This document shows, in pieces, positions 42,263 through 50,838 of a stretch of 64,000 bases of DNA. Under the pieces are notes generated by a model. That model made no database searches and was not told the DNA's origin. It saw only the letters and a program-made list of their open reading frames with translations. The translations under genes were made by a program, and so were the position numbers. This DNA is from AC-56 sp963798705 (GTDB lineage Bacteria; Actinomycetota; Thermoleophilia; Solirubrobacterales; 70-9). Within the stretch, counting starts at the first letter, position 1; each line of letters opens with the position of its first letter. The stretch covers positions 1,612,001 to 1,676,000 of the forward strand of contig CAWCTW010000005.1 in the NCBI GenBank assembly GCA_963798705.1. Direction: 5' to 3'.

Positions 42263-42811
42263 TCACCAGGGCAGGCGGTCCTCGATGTCGGACAGGCGAG
42301 GGGCCGTCTTGTCGCGCTCGGAGAGCTGCGGATCCGAGATCGGCCACTCGACGCCCACGTCCGGGTCGTCCCAGGCGATGCCCGCCTCGGTGGCCGGGTC
42401 ATAGAGGCTCGATAGCTTGTAGGCGACGTCGGCCGTGTCGCTCAGGACGCAGAAGCCGTGGGCGAAGCCGACCGGGACCAGGAACTGGCGGTGGGCCTCG
42501 TCGTCCAGCTCGTGCCCCTCCCACCGGCCGTAGGTGTCGGAGCCGCGGCGAAGGTCGACGGCGACGTCCCAGATCCGGCCGCGCATGCAGCGCACCAGCT
42601 TCGCCTGGCCGGGACTGGTCTGGAAGTGCAGGCCGCGGAGGATGTTCCTGCCCGAGCGGGAGTGGTTCTCCTGGGCCGTCCGCATATCGACGCCGAGCTC
42701 GCGCCAGGTCTCGCCGCGGAAGGTCTCGACCAGGAACCCGCGTTCGTCGCCGTGCACCTCGGGCTCGATCAGCACCAGGCCGTCGAGCCTCGTCTCCAGC
42801 CGCTTGGGCAT
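42263..42811 (-). CDS. rfbC: dTDP-4-dehydrorhamnose 3,5-epimerase (RmlC)
   Basis: 182 residues from ATG 42811. The cupin core contains LVLIEPEVHGDERGFLVETFRGE, QENHSRSGRNILRGLHFQTSPGQAKLVRCMRGRIWDVAVDLR (catalytic His in RGLHFQ) and VPVGFAHGFCVLSD. It epimerises dTDP-4-dehydro-6-deoxyglucose at C3 and C5. The ATG overlaps the stop of rfbB by one base. Last gene of the rhamnose operon. Confidence 0.95.
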   Translation of the reverse strand: MPKRLETRLDGLVLIEPEVHGDERGFLVETFRGETWRELGVDMRTAQENHSRSGRNILRGLHFQTSPGQAKLVRCMRGRIWDVAVDLRRGSDTYGRWEGHELDDEAHRQFLVPVGFAHGFCVLSDTADVAYKLSSLYDPATEAGIAWDDPDVGVEWPISDPQLSERDKTAPRLSDIEDRLPW

Positions 42812-43809
42812 CAGCCGAGGGCCCGCCCGTACTGGCGCTCGTAGTACTCGCGGTACTCGCCCGAGCGGATCGGCCCCCACCACCACTCGTTCTCGCGATA
42901 CCACTCGACGGTGCGGCGAAGGCCCTCCTCGAAGAGCACCTCGGGCTCCCACCCCAGTGCCTTTGCCCGCTCGGAGGCCAGCGAGTAGCGGCGGTCGTGC
43001 CCGAGGCGGTCCGTCACGTAGGTGATCAGCGACTCGTCGCGCCCGCTCAGCTCGAGGATCTTCTTGACCACCTCGACATTGGGAAGCTCCTCGGGGCCGC
43101 CAAGGTTGTAGACGGCTCCCGCCTCGCCGCGCTCCAGCACGGCGTCGATGCCGGCGCACATGTCGTCGACGAAGATCCAGTTCCGCACCTGCATGCCGTC
43201 GCCGTACACCGGCAGCGGGTCCTCGTTCAGTGCGTTCAGGACGCAGAGCGGGATCAGCTTCTCGGGGTGCTGGCGCGGGCCGTAGTTGTTGGACCCGCGG
43301 ACGATCAGGGCGTCGGAGCCGTACGTGTGGTGGTAGGCGCCGACGATCAGGTCGCCGCCGGCCTTGGACGCCGAATAGGGCGACGACGGCTGGATTGGAG
43401 ACTCCTCGGTGAAGGAGCCCGACTCGATCGAGCCGTAGACCTCGTCCGTGGAGACCTGAAGATGGCGGATGCCGGCCGAGCGCGCCGCCTCCAGCAGGAC
43501 GAACGCGCCGAAGACGTCGGTCTCGATGAACTCGCCCGGCGACTCGATCGAGCGGTCCACGTGCGACTCGGCCGCGAAGTTGACGATGGCGTCGCAGCCC
43601 TCGACCGCCGAAGCGACCGTGTCGAGGTCGGCGATATCGCCCTCGACGAGCTCCACCCTTTCCTCCGGGAGGCCCTCGAGGTTCTCGGGACGCCCCGCGT
43701 ACGTGAGCTTGTCCAGCACCCGCACGGAGTCTTCGGGGTGGGCGCGTAGGCGCTGGCGGATGTAGGACGAGCCGATGAACCCGGCCCCGCCGGCGACGAG
43801 GAGAGTCAC
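42811..43809 (-). CDS. rfbB: dTDP-glucose 4,6-dehydratase (RmlB)
   Basis: 332 residues from GTG 43809, overlapping rfbD by 4 nt. VTLLVAGGAGFIGSSYIRQRL is the NAD-binding start; INFAAESHVDRSI-type block appears as VNFAAESHVDRSIESP; STDEVYGSI and the catalytic YSASKAGGD (YxxxK) follow; RGSNNYGPRQHPEKLIP and GDGMQVRNWIFVDDMC complete the RmlB signature. It converts dTDP-glucose to dTDP-4-dehydro-6-deoxyglucose, the second step of dTDP-L-rhamnose synthesis. Confidence 0.96.
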   Translation of the reverse strand: MTLLVAGGAGFIGSSYIRQRLRAHPEDSVRVLDKLTYAGRPENLEGLPEERVELVEGDIADLDTVASAVEGCDAIVNFAAESHVDRSIESPGEFIETDVFGAFVLLEAARSAGIRHLQVSTDEVYGSIESGSFTEESPIQPSSPYSASKAGGDLIVGAYHHTYGSDALIVRGSNNYGPRQHPEKLIPLCVLNALNEDPLPVYGDGMQVRNWIFVDDMCAGIDAVLERGEAGAVYNLGGPEELPNVEVVKKILELSGRDESLITYVTDRLGHDRRYSLASERAKALGWEPEVLFEEGLRRTVEWYRENEWWWGPIRSGEYREYYERQYGRALG

Positions 43810-44684
43810 GCCGCAGCCTCCTGCTTGGCGGCCTCGCGCTCGGCGAGGTACTGGGCGAGCCCCTGACGCCAGTGCGGCAGCCTGATCGGGTCCGGGCGCT
43901 CGGTCCCGAGCACCGAATACGGGGGGCGCGGCGCCGGCCGCGCGAGCATCTCGGTCGTCCCCGCCATCACCCGACATTCCACGCCGGCCTGGTCGAAGAT
44001 CTCCTGAGCGAACTCGTACCAGGAGCATTCGCCGTCGGCCGCCATGTGGTGGATCCCGAAGTCGTCGCCCTCGAGCAGCTGTGCGAGCCCCTCCCCGAGG
44101 TGGCGCGTGTAGGTCGGGCAACCGACCTGGTCGGAGACCACCAGCACCTCCGGCCGCTCGTCCCCGAGCCGGAGCATCGTCTCGACGAAGTTCTTGCCGC
44201 CGATCCCGAACAACCACGACGCCCGCACGATGAAGTGACGGGGATTGGTGGCGGCCACCGACGTCTCGCCGCCCAGCTTGGAGCGGCCGTATGCGGAGAT
44301 TGCGCCCGTCACGTCCGACTCGACATATGGGCGTCGCGAGGACCCGTCGAACACGTAGTCGCTGGAGGGGTAGACGATCTTGGCGCCGATGCTGGCCGCG
44401 GCGGCCGCCAGCCGGGCAGCCCCGTCGTCGTTCACGCGCATCGCGCCCGGCTCGTCGGCCTCGGCGCCGTCGACGTCGGTGAACGCCGCGCAGTTGACCA
44501 CCACGTCGGGGCGATGGTGCGAGATCGCCCGGTCGACGGACGCCTGGTCGGCGATGTCCAGCGCGCCGTGGGCGAGTCCGACGACGTCGTGTCCGCGCTC
44601 GCGCGCCGCGAATATGAAGTCGCGGCCGAGCATGCCGCCCGCCCCCGCGACGACGATCCTGAGCGGCTCCGCTTCCCTGCTCAT
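43806..44684 (-). CDS. rfbD: dTDP-4-dehydrorhamnose reductase (RmlD)
   Basis: 292 residues from ATG 44684, overlapping rfbA by 4 nt; the longer ORF start lies inside rfbA. RIVVAGAGGMLGRDFIFAARERGHDVVGL begins the Rossmann fold, VVNCAAFTDVDGAE and SDYVFDGSSRRPYVESD are typical RmlD blocks, and the catalytic pair is in YGRSKLGGE. It carries out the final NAD(P)H reduction to dTDP-L-rhamnose. Rhamnose is the probable linker sugar in actinobacterial wall polysaccharides, as in mycobacterial arabinogalactan. Confidence 0.95.
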   Translation of the reverse strand: MSREAEPLRIVVAGAGGMLGRDFIFAARERGHDVVGLAHGALDIADQASVDRAISHHRPDVVVNCAAFTDVDGAEADEPGAMRVNDDGAARLAAAAASIGAKIVYPSSDYVFDGSSRRPYVESDVTGAISAYGRSKLGGETSVAATNPRHFIVRASWLFGIGGKNFVETMLRLGDERPEVLVVSDQVGCPTYTRHLGEGLAQLLEGDDFGIHHMAADGECSWYEFAQEIFDQAGVECRVMAGTTEMLARPAPRPPYSVLGTERPDPIRLPHWRQGLAQYLAEREAAKQEAAA

Positions 44685-45754
44685 GGGATCTTGATCTCGG
44701 CGTTGTCGCCGACGATCATCCGAAGCGTCTTTGGGAGGGTGGCACCCCGGCAAAGGGTGACGTTCTTGCCGAGCAGGCTCGCCTCCATGCGCGAATCGAG
44801 ATCGGTCACGGAGGCGCCCGCGAGCAGGATCGAATGCTCGACCTCGGCTCGCTCCACCGTCACGCCGGCGTCGATCGACGTGTACGGGCCGATGTAGGCG
44901 TCGGTGATGCTCGCCCCGGGTCCGATGATGGCCGGGCCCCGCACGACCGCGCGCTCCAGGCGCGCGCCCTCCTGGACGATCACGCGCCCCTCCACCTTGG
45001 AGTCGACGAGCTCACCGTCGACCTGGCGCTGGATGTCCTCGAGCACGAGGCGATTGGCCTCCAGCATGTCGTCGAGCTGGCCGGTGTCCTTCCACCACCC
45101 TGTCACCGTGCGGCTGGCGACCGCCTTGCCGCTGTCGATCAGCCATTGGATCGCATCGGTGATCTCGAGCTCGCCGCGTCCCGACGGCTCGATCGCCTTG
45201 GCGGCGTCGAAGATCTGGGGACCGAACATGTAGACGCCCACCAGGGCGAGATCGGTGGGCGGATCCGTGGGCTTCTCGATCAGGCGCACCACCTCCTCCC
45301 CGTTCAGCTCGGCGACGCCGTAGTGCTCCGGGTCCGGGACCCGGGTCAGGAGGATCAGGGCATCGGGCTCGGAGTCCCGGAAGGCAGCGACGAGGTCCGT
45401 GATCCCGTCGCGAAGCAGGTTGTCGCCCAGGTACATGACGAAGGGCCCGTCCTGCAGGAAGTCCTCCGCGGTCAAGACCGCGTGCGCGAGCCCCAACGGC
45501 GCGTCCTGGCGGATGTAGGTGATGCGGGCCCCGAACTGCGAGCCGTCGCCCGCTGCGGCCTCGATCTCGTCGCCCGTCTCCGGAGCGATCACGATCCCGA
45601 TGTCCGCGACCCCGGCGTCCACGAGCGCCTCGATGCCGTAGAACAGCACGGGCTTGTTGGCCACCGGCACGAGCTGCTTGGCCGAGGTGTGGGTGATCGG
45701 TCGCAGACGGGTTCCGGCCCCGCCAGAGAGAATCAGTCCCTTCAGGTTCTCCAT
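44681..45754 (-). CDS. rfbA: Glucose-1-phosphate thymidylyltransferase, long form (RmlA)
   Basis: 357 residues from ATG 45754. The nucleotidyltransferase domain starts LKGLILSGGAGTRLRPITHTSAKQLVPVANKPVLFYGIEAL, then FVMYLGDNLL and the sugar-binding LIEKP and TGWWKDTGQ. Unlike the ~290-residue enteric RmlA, it has a C-terminal left-handed beta-helix (RVIVQEGARLERAVVRGPAIIGPGASITDAYIGPYTSI), the long subgroup shared with archaea and antibiotic gene clusters. First gene of the operon: order rfbA-rfbD-rfbB-rfbC with 4-, 4- and 1-nt overlaps, so the products are made in step. Confidence 0.93.
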   Translation of the reverse strand: MENLKGLILSGGAGTRLRPITHTSAKQLVPVANKPVLFYGIEALVDAGVADIGIVIAPETGDEIEAAAGDGSQFGARITYIRQDAPLGLAHAVLTAEDFLQDGPFVMYLGDNLLRDGITDLVAAFRDSEPDALILLTRVPDPEHYGVAELNGEEVVRLIEKPTDPPTDLALVGVYMFGPQIFDAAKAIEPSGRGELEITDAIQWLIDSGKAVASRTVTGWWKDTGQLDDMLEANRLVLEDIQRQVDGELVDSKVEGRVIVQEGARLERAVVRGPAIIGPGASITDAYIGPYTSIDAGVTVERAEVEHSILLAGASVTDLDSRMEASLLGKNVTLCRGATLPKTLRMIVGDNAEIKIP

Positions 45755-45814
45755 GCGGCCGGGAAGGCTACTGGGACATACTCGTAGGGTCCTCGACGGC
45801 ATGGGAGGGAGCGC

Positions 45815-47176
45815 ATGAGTCATAGCTACGACGTCATCGTGATCGGAGCCGGTCCAGCCGGCGAGCACTGCGCGGGCCACCTCGCCGACGGCGGCCGCAA
45901 GGTCGCGCTGGTCGAGCGCGAGCTGCTCGGGGGAGAGTGCGACTACTGGGCCTGCGTTCCGTCGAAGACGCTGCTGCGCCCGGGCGAGGCGCTCCAGGCC
46001 GCCCGCGAGGCGCCCGGCGCCCGCGAGGCCGTGCGGGGCGAGATCGACCCCGGGTCGGCGTTCGAATGGCGCACCTTCATGACCTCCGACTGGGACGACA
46101 CGGCGAAGGAGGAGTGGCCGCGCTCGAAGGGGATCGACATCCTGCGCGGCGAGGGGACGATCACCGGCCGGGGTCGCGTGACCGTGAATGGCACCGAGCA
46201 TTCGTGCGAGCACATCGTGGTCGCCACGGGCTCGGACGCGGTGATCCCGCCGATCGATGGCCTGCGGGAGCTCGAGGGCATCTGGACCAACCGCGAAGTC
46301 ACGGCGATGACGGAGGTCCCCGAGCGCCTGCTGGTCCTGGGCGGCGGGCCCGTGGGCGTCGAGATGGCCCAGGCCTGCCTGCGGCTCGGCTCCTCGTCGG
46401 TGGCGCTCGTAGAGGGCACGGACCGCGTGCTTCCACGCGAGCCCGAGCCGCTCGGCGCGGCCCTCGGCAAGTCCCTGGGCGCCGAGGGGCTCGAGCTGCA
46501 CCTCGGCCAGCATGCCTCGGCCGCCCGCCGCGACGGCGACGACTACGTGCTCGAGTTTCCCGACGGCGCCGAGCTGCGCGGTGACAGGCTGCTCGTGGCG
46601 ACCGGCCGTAGCCCCCGTCTGGATGGCATCGGGCTCGAGAACGTCGGCGTCGAGACCGGTAAGCGAGGGGTCGAGGTCGACGGCCGCATGAACGCCGCCG
46701 ACGGCGTCTGGGCGATCGGCGACGTCGCCGGCATCTGGCCGCTCACCTACGTCGGCAAGTACCAGGGGCGGATCGCAGCGGCCAACATCCTCGGTCACGA
46801 GCGGCAGGCCAACTACGACGCCGTGCCCCGCGTCGTGTTCACCGATCCCCAGGCCGCGTCGGTGGGCGCACCGGAGGCCGAGCTGGAGGTGTCCGTGCCG
46901 ATCACGTCGACGCCGCGGCTCTCCACCTACACACGCGAGTACGACCAGAAGGTCGGCTTCCTCACGCTGCTGTCCGACGGCAAGAGCCTGACCGGTGCCT
47001 ATGCCCTCGGGCCGGACGCCGGCGAATGGCTGCAGCAGGCAACCCTGGCGATCCGTGCCCAGGTCCCGCTGGAGGTGGTCGCGGACACGATCCAGCCGTT
47101 TCCGACCTTCTCGGAGATGTTCCTGTTCGCGCTCACGGAGCTGGGCACCAGGGTCCCGGCCGCGGCAGCCGCCTGA
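45815..47176 (+). CDS. FAD-dependent pyridine nucleotide-disulfide oxidoreductase
   Basis: 453 residues. FAD-binding VIVIGAGPAGEHCAGHLADGG, redox motif GGECDYWACVPSK with C42 and C47 (CxxxxC as in lipoamide dehydrogenase and mercuric reductase), NAD-binding LLVLGGGPVGVEMAQACLRLG, and second FAD site GVWAIGDVAGIW. The C-terminal active-site base HPTxSE of lipoamide dehydrogenases reads PFPTFSE here, so the acid-base His is missing and the true substrate is unclear (quinone or another disulfide). SD GGGAGGG precedes ATG 45815. No 2-oxoacid dehydrogenase genes are near, arguing against an Lpd role. Confidence 0.88.
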   Translation: MSHSYDVIVIGAGPAGEHCAGHLADGGRKVALVERELLGGECDYWACVPSKTLLRPGEALQAAREAPGAREAVRGEIDPGSAFEWRTFMTSDWDDTAKEEWPRSKGIDILRGEGTITGRGRVTVNGTEHSCEHIVVATGSDAVIPPIDGLRELEGIWTNREVTAMTEVPERLLVLGGGPVGVEMAQACLRLGSSSVALVEGTDRVLPREPEPLGAALGKSLGAEGLELHLGQHASAARRDGDDYVLEFPDGAELRGDRLLVATGRSPRLDGIGLENVGVETGKRGVEVDGRMNAADGVWAIGDVAGIWPLTYVGKYQGRIAAANILGHERQANYDAVPRVVFTDPQAASVGAPEAELEVSVPITSTPRLSTYTREYDQKVGFLTLLSDGKSLTGAYALGPDAGEWLQQATLAIRAQVPLEVVADTIQPFPTFSEMFLFALTELGTRVPAAAAA

Positions 47177-47183
47177 GGGGCCT

Positions 47184-47678
47184 TCAGTACCGGCCCCCGA
47201 GCTTGCGATGGTCCCAGGTCGCGACCCGCACCGGCACGAATCGGATCGCCACCCTCTTTTGAGCCTGGCTCCTCAGCGCCTCCGCCGCGACCCCCTCCAC
47301 CTGCGCACCCTCGGCGTAGCGCGAGGTCAGCTCCATCGCCAGGGCGAACACGGTCTCGACGTCGCGATGGATCTCCGCCTCGGCCTCGATCTCGACGCCG
47401 CGAAGCTCGGCGTACTCGTGGCCGGTCTCGACGAGAAGCGTCGCCCGCGGGTCGCGCTCCAGGTTGCGGACCTTCTGCGACTTCGCGTACGTGTAGATCC
47501 AAAGCTCGCCGCCTTTGGGCACGTACCACAGAGGCATCGAGTGGGGCCAGCCTCGCGGCCCGAGGCTCGAGACGACCACGACCCGCTCGGATTCGATGAG
47601 CTCGCGCTGCTCGTCCGCAGTGAGCTGGATCTCGCCGCGACGGGTCAACCGGCTCGCTCGAGCGTCAAGGTCCGCCAC
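47184..47678 (-). CDS. PNPOx-like split-barrel flavin/F420 protein
   Basis: 164 residues with the FMN-binding split barrel: ERVVVVSSLGPRGWPHSMPLWYVPKGGELWIYTYAKSQKVRNLERDPRATLLVETG, where SQKVRNL is the cofactor phosphate-binding part. C-terminal RVAIRFVPVRVATWDHRKLGG is typical of actinobacterial FDOR-type proteins, which use FMN or F420 to reduce small molecules. The start overlaps the end of the acylase gene by 34 bp, suggesting coupling, unless a shorter start is used. The product is unlikely to be a true pyridoxine phosphate oxidase. Confidence 0.85.
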   Translation of the reverse strand: MADLDARASRLTRRGEIQLTADEQRELIESERVVVVSSLGPRGWPHSMPLWYVPKGGELWIYTYAKSQKVRNLERDPRATLLVETGHEYAELRGVEIEAEAEIHRDVETVFALAMELTSRYAEGAQVEGVAAEALRSQAQKRVAIRFVPVRVATWDHRKLGGRY

Positions 47679-50035
47679 GGGCCCTCGCCGGCCATGGCCT
47701 GGGTCCTGCCCTGCTTCCAGTCGGCCTGCAGGTCGTCGTAGTGGGGGCTCGCAGGATGACCCGACTGGCCGGTGAACGCCTGCCAGCGGGATCGCTCGGG
47801 GCTGACCGGGTCGGCCACCATGCGCCAGCAGGGTGCCCAGATCGCAGTGAACGGGTCGTTCGGATCCCAGCCGACCTGGGCGACGGTCTCCTGCGCGCCG
47901 CCGACCTCGAGACGGCGGTTGAAGATGCGGGCCATGAGCGGATTGGCCGCCCCCAGCGCGTGGGGAAAGACGAGCGGATGCACCCGTCCCCAGCGCCAGT
48001 CCTGCTGGTCGGGGCCGAACTCGGACTCCAGGTCGTCCATGGCCGCGCGCAGCGCGTCGAGGACCAGGTCATCCCAGGGGCGGCCCACGAGCTCGTCGTC
48101 GCCCTCGTCCCACAACGCGAGCAGGTGCGACTGCCACCGCCAGGGCGAGGTCACGTGGGCGACGAAGCCGTTGTCGGCACGGTCCAGCCACCGCTCGGCC
48201 AGATCGCGATCGCCGATCGCGGCCCGGGCGACCTCCTTGCCCAGGCGCAGGGTGAAGGCCTGGTACATCGTGGCCGCGATCGAGTCGGGGTCCATCCTGC
48301 CGTCCCAGGAGCGCAGGCGCTCGATCGCCGAGAGCTCACGCTGATCGCGAGGGCGGAGCCGCACGAGCCGATGGACGGTCTCGAGGCCCGGGATCGAGAA
48401 CATGTCCGTCTGGAGCGACTCGAAGCTCTCGAGATCGTGCTCGGGCCGCACATCCAGCAACTCCTCGATTCGGCGAGCCCGGTAGCCGTCCAGGTAGTCG
48501 CTCGTGATGTGGTGGGGGTAGTCCTCCGGGGCGACCCGGTTGTTCGCGGTGACGACGAAGCCGCGATCGGGGTCGTCGACGCGAGGCATCTCGTCGTAGG
48601 CGACCCACCCGTCCCACTCGTACTCGCCCGACCATCCGGGCTTGGGAAGGTCCGGGCAGTCACCGCGACGGATCGGGATTCGACCGACCGCTTTGTAGCC
48701 GATGGACCCGTGTCGATCAGCCCACACCAGGTTGGACACGGGGTGGCAATGGTCGCCGAGCGACTCCACCAGGTCCGGACCGCTCGCGAAATCGAGTACC
48801 GCGAAGTTCGCCCTGGTGAGCCCCGGGAGGTCTAGTGCCGAGAAGCGCAGCGCGAGGGGCTCGGCGTCGTCGGCGCGCAAGGCCTCGTTGACGATTGGCC
48901 CATGCTGGGTGCGACGGACGACGAGGCGGTCCGGCTCGCGCTGCCCCCTGACGGGGATCTCCTCCTCGACCGACTCGAGCGGCAGCCGGTCGCCCTCGCG
49001 CTCGTAATGGTCCCCCTCGATCCGCTCCACGAACAGGTCCATCACATCGGCCATGACGTTCGTGAACGACCACGCGACGTCGTTGTTCTGGCCCATCGTC
49101 ACGCCCGGAAGGCCGGGCAGCGTGGCGCCACGGCAGAACCGGTCTCCCATGTAAAGGCCCACCTGATAGGTGATGCCCGGCATGCTGGGAGGCAGGTGAG
49201 GGTCGCCCGCGATCAGGGGTCCGCCGGTGGCCGAGCGGTCGCCGCTCACCGCCCAGTTGTTGGATCCGGTGGCCTCGACCGCCAACCCCAGGGTGTCGCG
49301 GACCCTCGCGATCTGCTCGACCAGCTCCAGGCCGTCGCCCGCCCACCCGGCGCCCGGGATCGTCACCACCGGGTTGCCGCGCGGGTAGCCCGGGTCGAGG
49401 CGGGCGGTGAGCTCCGGGCCGAGCTCCCGGCCCATCTCGGCACGGAGGAGCTCGCGCTCCCAGTTGGTCGAGAGCCCGTAGGAGAGGAGCTTCGTCATCG
49501 TGAGCGCGTCGGCGGGAACGAAGGGGTCGAAGCCCCGGCGCAGGAGCTGGAACTCCGCCGGCAGGGATCGATCCGCAGCGGCTGCGTTCACCCCGGCGCA
49601 GAACGACTCGAGCGAGGCCCGCACCTCCGGGTCCAGGCCGGCGACCTCGCCCTCGGCGATCCGGCGCAGGCCCAGGGTCCGGGTGAACCTGTCGGTCGCC
49701 AGCCCGGCGCGGCCGCCGATCTCCGCGAGGCGGCCGGCGCCGATGCGACGGTACAGGTCGATCTGCCAGAGCCGATCCTGCCCATGGCAGAACCCCTGGC
49801 CGAACCACAGGTCGTCGCGGCTCGTGGCGTGGATGTGCGGCACTCCCCAGCGGTCCCGGGCGATCTCGACCTGTCCCTGCACGCCCTCCAGCTGGAGGGT
49901 GCCGGCCGTACGCGGCAGCGGCCGGCGAAAGAGCTGATACCAGAGGCCCGCCGTCGCGGTCCCCGCGAAGCCCCAGAAGGCTGCTCCAGCGAGCGCGCCT
50001 CGCTTGATGACCGTTGCGACGTCCACGCCGCCCAC
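47645..50035 (-). CDS. Penicillin-acylase-family Ntn hydrolase (secreted or membrane-anchored)
   Basis: 796 residues. An N-terminal hydrophobic segment (~12-32) acts as signal anchor. The A-chain holds VEIARDRWGVPHIHATSRDDLWFGQGFCHGQDRLWQIDLYRR. The autocatalytic nucleophile Ser258 is in ATGSNNWAVSGDRSATGGPLIAGDPHL, the start of the B-chain. HCHPVSNLVWADRHGSIGYKAVG and FVVTANNRV follow. The family includes penicillin G acylases and acyl-homoserine-lactone acylases, so quorum-signal or lipopeptide deacylation are both possible. GTG 50035 is used; GTG 50026 is close. It is 30 bp downstream of the MBL-fold gene. Confidence 0.9.
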   Translation of the reverse strand: MGGVDVATVIKRGALAGAAFWGFAGTATAGLWYQLFRRPLPRTAGTLQLEGVQGQVEIARDRWGVPHIHATSRDDLWFGQGFCHGQDRLWQIDLYRRIGAGRLAEIGGRAGLATDRFTRTLGLRRIAEGEVAGLDPEVRASLESFCAGVNAAAADRSLPAEFQLLRRGFDPFVPADALTMTKLLSYGLSTNWERELLRAEMGRELGPELTARLDPGYPRGNPVVTIPGAGWAGDGLELVEQIARVRDTLGLAVEATGSNNWAVSGDRSATGGPLIAGDPHLPPSMPGITYQVGLYMGDRFCRGATLPGLPGVTMGQNNDVAWSFTNVMADVMDLFVERIEGDHYEREGDRLPLESVEEEIPVRGQREPDRLVVRRTQHGPIVNEALRADDAEPLALRFSALDLPGLTRANFAVLDFASGPDLVESLGDHCHPVSNLVWADRHGSIGYKAVGRIPIRRGDCPDLPKPGWSGEYEWDGWVAYDEMPRVDDPDRGFVVTANNRVAPEDYPHHITSDYLDGYRARRIEELLDVRPEHDLESFESLQTDMFSIPGLETVHRLVRLRPRDQRELSAIERLRSWDGRMDPDSIAATMYQAFTLRLGKEVARAAIGDRDLAERWLDRADNGFVAHVTSPWRWQSHLLALWDEGDDELVGRPWDDLVLDALRAAMDDLESEFGPDQQDWRWGRVHPLVFPHALGAANPLMARIFNRRLEVGGAQETVAQVGWDPNDPFTAIWAPCWRMVADPVSPERSRWQAFTGQSGHPASPHYDDLQADWKQGRTQAMAGEGPWRTLTLERAG

Positions 50036-50065
50036 TCTAGGTAACGCGAAGGCTCGGCGGTCGGG

Positions 50066-50776
50066 TCAGTCGCGGAGGTCGCCCGGGAGGCGTCCCTCGG
50101 CGTCCAGCTTCTCGAGATGGGCCTGCATGACGACTGCGGCGGCCGGCCGCATCGCGTCCGGAACATCGTCCCACGCGGCGTCGAGCAGGCTCGCCCGCGA
50201 GCGCTCGCCCAGCTCCAGCGCTGCCACCAGCTTGTGCTCGCGATCGAGCCGGTGGTCGATGTACTCGCGGACCTTGGCGGCCGGATCGGTGACGTAGGGG
50301 CCGTGTCCCGGGCACATGAGCTCCAGGTCCAGCCCCGCAACCCGCTGCAGAGAGTCGAGATACGCAGCCAGGGAGCCGCCGTCGGGGGGCACCAAGGTCG
50401 AGCCCTCGCCCAGGATGAGATCGCCGGTGAAGCAGACGCCGTCCATCACGAAGCACACGTGGTCTTCCGCGTGACCGGGCGTGGGCACGGCCTCGAACGG
50501 CCCGGTCGCGACGACGGGCGCATCGAGCAGTGGCGCCGCGGCGGCGTGGTCCGCGTGGGAGTGGGTCAGCAGGATCCCGGCCAGTCCACCGCGCCGGCCG
50601 GCCTCCTGGCGCAGCGCCGCAACGTGGCTCTCGTCCTCCGGGCCGGGATCGACGACGTAGGACGGGTTCGTTCCCACGACGTAGCTGTTGGTGCCGCTCA
50701 GAGTCATCGGCCCCGGGTTCGGCGCGAGGATGCGCACGATCTCCGGGTGACCGGGGGCGGCGTCGATCACTGCCAT
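50066..50776 (-). CDS. MBL-fold metallo-hydrolase (LACTB2-like)
   Basis: 236 residues from ATG 50776, with SD-like AAGGACGTGG. The metal motif is LLTHSHADHAAAA, with PTPGHAEDHVCFVMDGVCFTGDLILGEGS and MCPGHGPYV giving the remaining ligands. A C-terminal winged-helix-like extension (LDREHKLVAALELGERSRASLLDAAW) is typical of LACTB2-like proteins, some of which are endoribonucleases and others thioesterases. NPGPMTLSGTNSYVVG is the family N terminus. Confidence 0.9.
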   Translation of the reverse strand: MAVIDAAPGHPEIVRILAPNPGPMTLSGTNSYVVGTNPSYVVDPGPEDESHVAALRQEAGRRGGLAGILLTHSHADHAAAAPLLDAPVVATGPFEAVPTPGHAEDHVCFVMDGVCFTGDLILGEGSTLVPPDGGSLAAYLDSLQRVAGLDLELMCPGHGPYVTDPAAKVREYIDHRLDREHKLVAALELGERSRASLLDAAWDDVPDAMRPAAAVVMQAHLEKLDAEGRLPGDLRD

Positions 50777-50838
50777 GCCACGTCCTTGAGCATCGGTCGT
50801 GGACCTCAGGATGAACCAACTCGATGCCGGGCGGTTGG

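Noticed and set aside
45815..47176. Annotation as lipoamide dehydrogenase lpdA
   Set aside because: The C-terminal His-Pro-Thr is changed to Phe-Pro-Thr and no 2-oxoacid dehydrogenase genes are adjacent.
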